Origin: Clostridia bacterium
GTDB taxonomy: Bacteria > Bacillota > DSM-521 > Neomoorellales > Neomoorellaceae
Reading direction: 5' to 3'
Length of the DNA stretch: 5,174 bases
NCBI GenBank assembly: GCA_012727745.1
Contig: JAAYGJ010000216.1
Coordinates: 1 to 5,174 of the forward strand
The notes beneath the pieces are model-generated. The model saw only the letters and a list, made by a program, of their open reading frames with translations. It ran no database searches and was not told the origin of the DNA. Positions 1 through 5,097 of the stretch are shown here, piece after piece (position 1 is the first letter of the stretch; each line of letters opens with the position of its first letter). The position numbers and the translations under genes were made by a program.

Positions 1-1027
1 GAATATCGGGTACTACCAGCACCCCTTTTTCTTTGAGAATTTGATCGGCTGCCGGCGAAGTGGGACCATTAGCAGCTTCTACAACTAGACGCGCTTTAAT
101 ATCAGAAGCATTTTCGGCAATTATTTGGTTCTCCAAAGCTGCCGGTATCAAAATCTCACATTCGGTAGCAAATAATTCTTTATTACCAATGGGCGTAGCC
201 CCTGGAAAGCCTTGTACGCTACCTTTTTGGACAACGTACTCTGTTAACTGGGACATATCCAACCCCGCAGGGTTATATATCCCGCCATATATATCAACAA
301 CTGCTATTACCCTGCAGCCCATCTGCTGTAAAATGCAAGCAAGATGGGACCCTACATTGCCAAAACCCTGTACCGCTACCCGGGCACCTTCAAGGGGAAG
401 CCCTATTTGACGGGCTGCTTCCCGGGCAATAACAGCTACACCCCTGCCCGTAGCTTCCGTACGGCCATAAGAACCGCCAAGTATTATGGGTTTGCCGGTG
501 ATACAACCGGGGCTATTGCCCCCTTTGAGACTTTCAAATTCATCCAGCATCCAGCCCATTATACGGGCACTAGTATTAACATCGGGAGCAGGTATGTCGT
601 TTTCAGGCCCTAAAACCTTATACAGGCTGCGTATAAAGCGCCGTGATACCTGTTCCAGCTCATTACTGCTAAGCTCATTAGGATCGCAAACTACTCCCCC
701 TTTGCTACCCCCAAAAGGTAAGCCAAGGATGGCGCACTTTAAGGTCATCCATATGGAAAGAGCTTTCACTTCATCAGCATTCACTTCGGGATGAAATCTC
801 ATTCCACCTTTAAAAGGTCCTAACGCATTATTATGCTGGGAGCGGTATCCTTTAAATACCCTGGTGCTACCATCATCCATTTTTACTGGAAAAGAAACTT
901 CAACAAATCGCATCGGCTCTTTTAAAATATCTGCTACCGCCGGTTTAAGATTTAAAGCTTGCGCTGTTTTACTTAGCTGTTGTTGGACAATTGTCAAAGG
1001 ATTGAGAGTGGTATCCGTCGACACCAT
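1..1027 (-). CDS. gdhA: NAD(P)-dependent glutamate dehydrogenase (Glu/Leu/Phe/Val dehydrogenase family), C-terminus cut by window edge
   Basis: Likely catalyses reversible oxidative deamination of glutamate to 2-oxoglutarate and ammonia in the cytoplasm. I translated 342 codons, with no stop before the window edge; the family is usually about 410-450 residues, so roughly the last 70 are missing. The family signature LPFGGSKGGVVCDP is at residues 103-116 with catalytic Lys109. Lys73 (GPFKGGMRFHP), Lys97 and Asp149 (PAPDVNT) have the same spacing as K89, K113, K125 and D165 of the Clostridium symbiosum enzyme. A Rossmann motif, GFGNVGS, is at 221-227 and an acidic residue (VVDIYGG) at about 245. 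Glutamate specificity is inferred from overall resemblance; other amino-acid dehydrogenases share the fold. NAD versus NADP preference is not decided. I chose ATG 1027 because AGGGGG lies 7 bases upstream and the protein then begins like related enzymes. The frame is also open back to ATG 1120, giving a possible 31-residue extension. The gene has its own promoter and follows an IclR-type regulator gene. Confidence 0.95.
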   Translation of the reverse strand, partial: MVSTDTTLNPLTIVQQQLSKTAQALNLKPAVADILKEPMRFVEVSFPVKMDDGSTRVFKGYRSQHNNALGPFKGGMRFHPEVNADEVKALSIWMTLKCAILGLPFGGSKGGVVCDPNELSSNELEQVSRRFIRSLYKVLGPENDIPAPDVNTSARIMGWMLDEFESLKGGNSPGCITGKPIILGGSYGRTEATGRGVAVIAREAARQIGLPLEGARVAVQGFGNVGSHLACILQQMGCRVIAVVDIYGGIYNPAGLDMSQLTEYVVQKGSVQGFPGATPIGNKELFATECEILIPAALENQIIAENASDIKARLVVEAANGPTSPAADQILKEKGVLVVPDI

Positions 1028-1034
1028 GATTTTT

Positions 1035-1040
1035 CCCCCT
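1035..1040 (-). promoter_or_regulatory. Ribosome binding site deciding the gdhA start
   Basis: The minus strand reads AGGGGG, then 7 bases, then ATG at 1027. The alternative upstream in-frame ATG at 1120 has no comparable purine-rich site and lies only about 6 bases after the predicted transcription start. The internal ATG is therefore preferred. Confidence 0.75.
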
Positions 1041-1132
1041 AAAACTTCCCATATTTCCTGACTTCTTAGCGTCTCCCATTTATTTACGCCAAGTTGCTGG
1101 GTTGTGAAACGATTTTTCATTGCACATGTCCA

Positions 1133-1161
1133 ATTTTACTAGGCCAAAAGTGAGATGTCAA
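1133..1161 (-). promoter_or_regulatory. Sigma-A type promoter of gdhA
   Basis: On the minus strand a perfect -35 TTGACA (1161-1156) and a -10 TAAAAT (1138-1133) are separated by exactly 17 bases. Transcription would begin near 1126, giving a leader of about 100 nt before the preferred ATG at 1027. An upstream inverted repeat almost touches the -35 box, which suggests regulation. The promoter lets gdhA be transcribed independently of the iclR-type gene upstream; no clear terminator was seen between the two, so readthrough is also possible. Confidence 0.85.
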
Positions 1162-1162
1162 C

Positions 1163-1191
1163 GAATAATTTTACATTGCGAAAGATTATTC
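1163..1191. repeat. Inverted repeat GAATAAT-N15-ATTATTC upstream of the gdhA promoter
   Basis: Seven-base perfect arms at 1163-1169 and 1185-1191 are separated by 15 bases, and the repeat ends 1 base before the -35 hexamer. Its position suits a transcription-factor site. The neighbouring IclR-type protein is a natural candidate, but no known IclR consensus was matched. AT-rich arms like these can occur by chance. Confidence 0.4.
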
Positions 1192-1224
1192 TGCATATAG
1201 GCAGCCCCATCTTTTAAACAAATT

Positions 1225-2022
1225 CTAACCCTGGTACCCAAGCCTGCGCGACATCCGGCTGGCTATTTCCAGTACAATATCCACTAGTACGTTATTTAAA
1301 TAATAATTGGTAACCCTGGTATGGGGACCGGATAAACTGATGGTAGCAACCATTTTGCCTTCATGATTATAGACCGGTGCGGCTATGCAACGCACACCTT
1401 CATCTCGCTCTCCCAGGTCGATAGCATAACCCTGCCGTCGGATACGCTGTAATTCTTTCTTTAAAACATCCACATCATTAATTGTTTCGTTGGTATACTG
1501 TTCCAATTGTACTCCTGCCAAAAGTTTTTCCAATTCTTCATCGGTTAAAGAACTGAGCAGCATTTTGCCCGAAGCGGTAGCGTGAGCCGGCCCGCGGCTA
1601 CCTGGCCTTGCAAACATCTTTACTATAACCATATTGCTAGATTCGACCTGGTCAAGATATACTACCTCCCGCCCATCAAGGATAGCAAGATTGGCTGTTT
1701 CATTGCAGCGCTGCACCATTTCTTCCAGGAAAGGGCGCCCGATAAGCTGAATGTCTTTGGTGTAGAGGGCCGCTTTACCCATAGCAAAAAGCTTTAAGCC
1801 CAGTTTGTAATGGCTTGAATCTTCTTCCTGTTCAACATACCCTTTGCTCATAAGGGTGCTCAACAGCCGGTGAACTGTGCTGATATTCAGCTGTACTCTG
1901 TCCGCCAGTTCTGAAATAGCCATTGGCTCACCCGCCTCTGCCAGGGCGTCCATTATTGCCAGTGCCCTTTCAACCGCTTGAACAGTTCTGTTTTCTTCCC
2001 CATTTTTTCTTTCCCTGGCCAT
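1225..2022 (-). CDS. IclR-family transcriptional regulator
   Basis: Predicted cytoplasmic DNA-binding regulator of 265 residues, typical of the IclR family. The N-terminal winged helix-turn-helix covers about residues 12-75: VERALAIMDALAEAG, then ISELADRVQL, then recognition helix ISTVHRLLSTLMSKGYV. The C-terminal ligand-binding domain runs from about 90 to 262. It shows family landmarks such as GPAHATASGKMLL (144-156), GYAIDLGERDEGVRCIAAPV (198-217) and ATISLSGP (226-233). I start it at ATG 2022, because AAGGAG lies 9 bases upstream; an ATG at 2049 would add 9 residues but has no ribosome site, and its extra codons contain that AAGGAG. It lies directly upstream of gdhA on the same strand, so it may control gdhA, itself, or both. 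The effector cannot be read from the sequence; IclR proteins typically sense small organic acids or aromatic compounds. The upstream metal-transport operon is separated from it by a terminator. Confidence 0.95.
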   Translation of the reverse strand: MARERKNGEENRTVQAVERALAIMDALAEAGEPMAISELADRVQLNISTVHRLLSTLMSKGYVEQEEDSSHYKLGLKLFAMGKAALYTKDIQLIGRPFLEEMVQRCNETANLAILDGREVVYLDQVESSNMVIVKMFARPGSRGPAHATASGKMLLSSLTDEELEKLLAGVQLEQYTNETINDVDVLKKELQRIRRQGYAIDLGERDEGVRCIAAPVYNHEGKMVATISLSGPHTRVTNYYLNNVLVDIVLEIASRMSRRLGYQG

Positions 2023-2031
2023 ACTACCTTT

Positions 2032-2037
2032 CTCCTT
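2032..2037 (-). promoter_or_regulatory. Ribosome binding site deciding the IclR-type start
   Basis: The minus strand reads AAGGAG followed by 9 bases and ATG at 2022. This is the best ribosome site in the region and argues against the longer frame starting at 2049. Confidence 0.75.
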
Positions 2038-2044
2038 ATCATAT

Positions 2045-2071
2045 ATCATATAAATTAACTATCTCAGTTAA
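2045..2071 (-). promoter_or_regulatory. Possible promoter and autoregulatory palindrome of the iclR-type gene
   Basis: TTAACT (2055-2060) and AGTTAA (2066-2071) form a perfect 6-5-6 inverted repeat. On the minus strand a TATGAT (2050-2045) could be a -10 box, with TTTAAC or TTAACT, 16 or 15 bases upstream, as a weak -35 that overlaps the palindrome. The predicted transcript would start near 2038, just before the ribosome site, leaving a very short leader, so the promoter call is weak. The palindrome's position suits autorepression, which is common in IclR regulators. Confidence 0.35.
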
Positions 2072-2104
2072 ATATTCTCTAACAAGCTCCATTCTCCTTG
2101 CTAG

Positions 2105-2139
2105 AAAATAAAAAACCGGCGCCACTGCCGGCGCCGGTT
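2105..2139 (-). terminator. Rho-independent terminator of the fur-cbiMQO operon
   Basis: AACCGGCGCC (2114-2123) and GGCGCCGGTT (2130-2139) form a perfect 10-bp stem with a 6-nt loop. On the minus strand it is followed by a T-rich tract (2115-2105, interrupted by one A). It lies 26 bases after the cbiO stop and separates the transporter operon from the iclR-type gene. No T-tract follows on the plus strand, so it is directional. Confidence 0.95.
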
Positions 2140-2165
2140 AGTTATCCGGGCATTATAGCAGCCCG

Positions 2166-3011
2166 TTAAATCGCTGTTTTAGTTGAAGTAATAACCTGCA
2201 GCAACTGCAGGCGGGCTTCCTCCAACGTCAGAGGTATATCTAACGGCAACCCTTCCCGGGCCAGGGCAGAAAATAACTCTACCAGCAACGGCGGTTCAAG
2301 GTTAGCTTGGCGCAAAACTTCGGGATGGGCAAAAACCTCCCGGGGGTTGCCGTGCAAAAGGATCATGCCCTTGCTGATAATATAAACTGAATCAGCAATA
2401 TACGGCACCAGGTTAATATCATGGCTGGTCATCACTATGGTAGTACCATATTCCCGGTTAAATTTCCCCAGCAGTCCTATTATCTCCTTTTTAGCCGCAG
2501 GATCAAGGCCGTCAAAAGGTTCATCCATAATCAGCAGTTCAGGGCGCATTACCATCGCCCCAGCCAATGCTACCTTCTTTTTTTCACCCCCGCTGAGGTA
2601 ATGGGGTATTTTATCCTTAAGGTGAAAAATACCCATTTCCTGCAGTATAGCGGCCACCATTTCTTCTATTTGAGAAGCTTTGAAGCCGTAGTTGCGAAGG
2701 GCAAAAGCTACATCATCCCAGACAGTCGGGCCGATAATCTGCTCGTCAACATTTTGAAATACTACACCTACCCGGCGGCGTAAAGTGTTAAAAGCTTTAA
2801 CCGGATCAGCACCTAGCACCCGTACTTCCCCCTCGACCGGGCGCAGCAACCCCGTCAGATGGGCCAGCAGGGTAGTTTTGCCAGAGCCGTTAGGGCCTAA
2901 AACCATCACTTTCTCCCCAGGATATACCACAAAATCGAGACCACACAGTTTCACTTCCGTTTTATCCGGGTAAATATGTCGCAAACACTTAACCCTAACG
3001 GTTTCATTCAT
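2166..3011 (-). CDS. cbiO: ECF transporter ATPase subunit, cobalt/nickel type (CbiO/EcfA-like)
   Basis: The 281-residue ATP-binding-cassette subunit should sit on the inner face of the membrane and power metal uptake through CbiQ. Motifs appear in standard order: Walker A GPNGSGKT (39-46), Q-loop Gln86 in VVFQNVDEQ, signature LSGGE (139-143), Walker B LLIMDEP with catalytic Glu164, D-loop GLDP and switch His197 in MTSHD. The N-terminal region (VRVKCLRHIYPDKTEVKLCG) is typical of CbiO/EcfA proteins. All catalytic residues are present and the length is normal, so it appears functional. Only one ATPase gene is present, so it would act as a homodimer, as in group I ECF systems. Its ATG overlaps the cbiQ stop in an ATGA junction, implying translational coupling. 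It is the last gene before the terminator. Confidence 0.95.
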   Translation of the reverse strand: MNETVRVKCLRHIYPDKTEVKLCGLDFVVYPGEKVMVLGPNGSGKTTLLAHLTGLLRPVEGEVRVLGADPVKAFNTLRRRVGVVFQNVDEQIIGPTVWDDVAFALRNYGFKASQIEEMVAAILQEMGIFHLKDKIPHYLSGGEKKKVALAGAMVMRPELLIMDEPFDGLDPAAKKEIIGLLGKFNREYGTTIVMTSHDINLVPYIADSVYIISKGMILLHGNPREVFAHPEVLRQANLEPPLLVELFSALAREGLPLDIPLTLEEARLQLLQVITSTKTAI

Positions 3012-3712
3012 ACCAACACCGCCCCAAACAGTACAACTAAAGCACCCAGTACGGGACCCAAATCATACCAGGTAGGCCGGTACCATTTGCCGGCAAATAT
3101 TATCCCTGGCCGGTATCCCCGTAGAACCAGTACCCTGTGCATGCGCTCGCTGGCTTCCAGGGAATGAATCAACAGGACCCCCAAGGCTCCAGCGGCGCTG
3201 CGCAGATTAAGCATAATTTTCAGCGGGGCATAACCGCCTTTAAGCCTTAAGGCGGTCATAAAACTGCCCAACTGACCTAAAAGCGTAAAAAAAGAACGGT
3301 AAGTTAGCAAAAGAGCATCCGCAATTAGTGGGGGTAATAACAAACGCAAACAGCCAAAAATAGCCGGGATACAAGTAGTAGTAATTAACAATATTAATGC
3401 AGTAGCGGCTGTTAAAGATTTAACGAGCACTAGAGCTGCTCCAACCCAGGACGTGCCGAGCCGGCTGAAGGCAAAAATACTAGCAAACAAAGCGGGATAT
3501 AACAGCAGGTGACAAAAGGATCGCAGGGGAACACCTGCTAGCACTAATAAGGCTAAAGTTAAGGCCAGGGTAAATAGCAGCAGCGGTAGTTCCCGGCTTA
3601 TCACTACCACGCAAATTATTACCAGCGTAAAAAATAGTTTCGATAATGCGGAAGCTTTATGCCAGAGACTATTTCCCTGGAAGGCCAGGTAATCAATATC
3701 GGCCAGATGCAA
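3008..3712 (-). CDS. cbiQ: ECF transporter transmembrane subunit, cobalt/nickel type (CbiQ/EcfT-like)
   Basis: Integral membrane coupling subunit linking the ATPase to the substrate-binding CbiM. It is 234 residues from the preferred start and very hydrophobic, with membrane segments at about 26-60, 66-82, 88-114 and 215-234. The cytoplasmic coupling region carries ALRLKGG (154-160) and ASERMHRVLVLRGY (187-200), matching the two short Arg-containing coupling helices of EcfT proteins; the usual A-R-G triads are altered to R-L-K-G and L-R-G. I prefer a TTG start at 3712, giving a beginning MHLADIDYLA, because AGGGGGAG (3730-3723) ends 10 bases upstream, next to the cbiM stop. The frame extends to another TTG at 3757 that would overlap cbiM by 38 bases and has only a weak ribosome site. 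It overlaps cbiO by 4 bases. Membership of the Co/Ni class rests mainly on the adjacent cbiM. Confidence 0.92.
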   Translation of the reverse strand: MHLADIDYLAFQGNSLWHKASALSKLFFTLVIICVVVISRELPLLLFTLALTLALLVLAGVPLRSFCHLLLYPALFASIFAFSRLGTSWVGAALVLVKSLTAATALILLITTTCIPAIFGCLRLLLPPLIADALLLTYRSFFTLLGQLGSFMTALRLKGGYAPLKIMLNLRSAAGALGVLLIHSLEASERMHRVLVLRGYRPGIIFAGKWYRPTWYDLGPVLGALVVLFGAVLV

Positions 3713-3719
3713 TTTTTTC

Positions 3720-4484
3720 TCACTCCCCCTTCTCAGTTTGCCTATCTTGGCAGGCAATCAGGTCGGGCCTTACCTTAAGGATAAAGCTTGTTAGTAAAGT
3801 AACTGCTATCGCCTCTAGAACTATGCCCACCATGCCGATAGGCACAACCAGCATTACAAACCGGTTTAATGAAGTATGCTGGCTATGTCGTCCTTCCGCT
3901 TCAGATTCTTGAACATCTCCTTCTATTTGCGGCGCCATAGTCGCGGCTGTTTGCGTTTCTGCTTCCTGGCCATGTTGGTGTTCCTGGAGCAACCAAAGAA
4001 GATCTATCTGGGTTAGACCAACTATGCCAATCATCAATGCCAGGGAAGCCGTTAGGGCCACTACAGTAGCCGTAGCTGTTGCCAGCTCCAGGCGTACCCT
4101 CTGGCGCAAGGCAGCAAATAAATAGTACCCCAGCAATGCTTCGCTGCTTAGCACCAGCACATTGAGGCCCATTACAGTTATCCCACCGTGGCCTACTAAA
4201 GCCAGCAGCAAGTTTACTACAAAAACTGCAATTACCCCGAGCCACGGCCCCAGTAGGATTGCAGCCAGTACAGTAAGGTTTAAATGGGTTGGTATAAACC
4301 CCAGGGGGATATTCATGGCCAGCAACATAAAAGCACTTAAGACACCCAGACGGGGTATTTTGCTGGCTACTTCTTCTCTGCTAACCTGCCTGACGGCCAG
4401 GGTTAAAAGGGCGGCCATACCGAGATACCCACAAATAAACCAGACAGGCGCAATTACCCCGTCAGGAATATGCAAATGACTCAT
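3720..4484 (-). CDS. cbiM: ECF transporter substrate-binding membrane protein, cobalt/nickel type (CbiM/NikM-like)
   Basis: Predicted multi-spanning membrane protein of 254 residues that captures divalent metal, Ni2+ or Co2+ in characterised relatives. Family marks are HIPDG near the N-terminus (5-9), PTHLNLTVLAAILLGPWLG (65-83) with His67, and VGHGGITVMGLNVL (97-110). Hydrophobic segments lie at about 11-31, 46-64, 68-96, 102-126, 134-166 and 208-236. In NikM the N-terminal amine, His2 and a loop histidine bind the metal; here HIPDG is preceded by MSHL, so the usual MH start is shifted. Residues 168-205 form a His/Glu/Gln-rich loop with five histidines. I chose ATG 4484, 9 bases after AGGGGG; GTG 4487 is also possible, and a TTG at 4475 would give a canonical MHIPDG start but is 18 bases from that ribosome site. 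It starts 2 bases after the regulator gene. No cbiN or nikN follows. Ni versus Co cannot be settled from this protein alone. Confidence 0.92.
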   Translation of the reverse strand: MSHLHIPDGVIAPVWFICGYLGMAALLTLAVRQVSREEVASKIPRLGVLSAFMLLAMNIPLGFIPTHLNLTVLAAILLGPWLGVIAVFVVNLLLALVGHGGITVMGLNVLVLSSEALLGYYLFAALRQRVRLELATATATVVALTASLALMIGIVGLTQIDLLWLLQEHQHGQEAETQTAATMAPQIEGDVQESEAEGRHSQHTSLNRFVMLVVPIGMVGIVLEAIAVTLLTSFILKVRPDLIACQDRQTEKGE

Positions 4485-4486
4485 CA

Positions 4487-4930
4487 CTAGATTCCCCCTG
4501 TATCATCCTCCATTAAATACTTACACTCAGCACAGTAACCGAAAACTTTAAACCGATGTCCAATTACCCGGAATCGGTGTTCTGTAACCGGTTCTGTCAC
4601 ATAATCAAGAGGGCAAATGTTAAGCTCCACCACCCGGCCGCATTTCAGGCACAAAAGATGATGGTGATGCTCAGCCCGGGCCTCAAACCGAGCCCGCCCG
4701 TCACCGAAATCAACTCTGCCAATAACCCCTAACTCGGCCATCAAATTGAGGTTGCGATAGACCGTAACCAGATTCACCGCCGGACATTGAGATTGGACCT
4801 GCTGGTGAACTTCTTCAGCAGTAAGGTGCTGCCCGTTTCCGGTTAAAACGTTTAAAATTGCTTTGCGCTGTCGGGTCAGCTTATAGCCCCTAGCAGCAAG
4901 GAGTCGCCCGGGGTCCTTATTATCAGCCAC
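4487..4930 (-). CDS. Fur-family metalloregulator, probably Nur-like (nickel) and controlling the adjacent transporter
   Basis: Cytoplasmic dimeric metal-dependent repressor of 147 residues, the normal Fur length. The winged helix fills about residues 8-85 (RGYKLTRQRKAIL, HLTAEEVHQQV, recognition helix NLVTVYRNLNLMAELG). Metal-site candidates are His35, Glu83 and the HHHH run at 88-91, plus His118 and His125. Structural zinc cysteines are CxxC at 94/97 and 133/136. By my alignment, Asp89 of E. coli Fur is His90 here, which points away from classic iron Fur. The His pair equivalent to H70/H72 of Streptomyces Nur is not visible, so protein sequence alone does not prove a nickel sensor. It starts with GTG, 7 bases after AAGGCGG; no ATG precedes the conserved core. 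As first gene of fur-cbiMQO with two operator-like palindromes at its promoter, it probably represses the operon including itself. Zur- or Mur-like function remains possible. Confidence 0.93.
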   Translation of the reverse strand: MADNKDPGRLLAARGYKLTRQRKAILNVLTGNGQHLTAEEVHQQVQSQCPAVNLVTVYRNLNLMAELGVIGRVDFGDGRARFEARAEHHHHLLCLKCGRVVELNICPLDYVTEPVTEHRFRVIGHRFKVFGYCAECKYLMEDDTGGI

Positions 4931-4937
4931 CCTATCA

Positions 4938-4944
4938 CCGCCTT
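4938..4944 (-). promoter_or_regulatory. Ribosome binding site for the GTG start of the Fur-type gene
   Basis: The minus strand reads AAGGCGG, then 7 bases, then GTG at 4930. The site abuts the proximal palindrome (4946-4964), so a bound repressor and the translation signal lie side by side on the leader DNA. Confidence 0.6.
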
Positions 4945-4945
4945 A

Positions 4946-4964
4946 GATGCAAACTACTTGCATC
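4946..4964. promoter_or_regulatory. Proximal operator palindrome, Nur-box-like
   Basis: GATGCAA (4946-4952) and TTGCATC (4958-4964) form a perfect 7-5-7 inverted repeat with spacer ACTAC. It lies across the predicted transcription start (about 4961) of the Fur-type operon, where a bound protein would block initiation. The core TGCAA-N5-TTGCA matches the Nur box consensus from Streptomyces as I recall it (tTGCaa-N5-ttGCAA). It does not resemble the AT-rich 7-1-7 Fur, PerR or Zur boxes. Confidence 0.8.
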
Positions 4965-4967
4965 CAT

Positions 4968-4996
4968 ATTCTAGTACTGGCGGTTTAGACTTTCAA
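4968..4996 (-). promoter_or_regulatory. Sigma-A type promoter of the fur-cbiMQO operon
   Basis: On the minus strand -35 TTGAAA (4996-4991) and -10 TAGAAT (4973-4968) are separated by 17 bases, each hexamer one base off consensus. Transcription would begin near 4961, leaving a leader of about 31 nt before the GTG at 4930. The promoter is flanked on both sides by copies of the same palindrome. Confidence 0.85.
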
Positions 4997-4999
4997 GCC

Positions 5000-5022
5000 T
5001 AAATGCAAAAAACTTGCATTTA
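5000..5022. promoter_or_regulatory. Distal operator palindrome, Nur-box-like
   Basis: TAAATGCAA (5000-5008) and TTGCATTTA (5014-5022) form a perfect 9-5-9 inverted repeat with spacer AAAAC. It lies 3 bases upstream of the -35 hexamer. It shares ATGCAA-N5-TTGCAT with the proximal site, and the centres are 56 bp apart. The two copies together make chance very unlikely. Confidence 0.8.
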
Positions 5023-5058
5023 TAAAATATATGTCCGGGCAGAGAAACTTAGACTAAT

Positions 5059-5089
5059 AAAAAAACCCGGCACTTTAATAGTTACCGGG
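5059..5089 (-). terminator. Probable rho-independent terminator of the upstream partial gene
   Basis: CCCGG (5066-5070) and CCGGG (5085-5089) form a GC stem, extended inward after a small internal loop by ACT/AGT (5072-5074 with 5080-5082). The minus strand continues with seven T residues (5065-5059). It lies 24 bases after the stop codon of the partial gene at the right edge and insulates the Fur-type operon from it. Confidence 0.75.
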
Positions 5090-5097
5090 GGCAGATT

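Noticed and set aside
60..1061. Four overlapping plus-strand open frames (from 60, 344, 486 and 864)
   Set aside because: They lie antisense to the glutamate dehydrogenase, whose catalytic and nucleotide-binding motifs are clear on the minus strand. The plus-strand translations show no recognisable domain.
1028..1127. Known riboswitch or T-box in the gdhA leader
   Set aside because: No recognised conserved core was found and no intrinsic terminator lies in the leader. Only a modest hairpin is visible.
1192..1224. Terminator between the iclR-type gene and gdhA
   Set aside because: Only a 4-bp CTGC/GCAG stem is visible, with no T-tract, so it is too weak to call.
2023..2049. Longer start for the IclR-type protein at ATG 2049
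   Set aside because: There is no ribosome site before it, and its extra codons contain the AAGGAG that serves ATG 2022.
3901..4245. A 114-residue minus-strand frame inside cbiM
   Set aside because: It is a frame-shifted shadow of CbiM, which has the family motifs in the correct frame. The shadow product has no recognisable domain.
4946..5022. Interpretation of the repeated palindromes as a CRISPR fragment or mobile-element ends
   Set aside because: There are only two copies, of different arm lengths, placed exactly at promoter elements. Operator sites explain them better.
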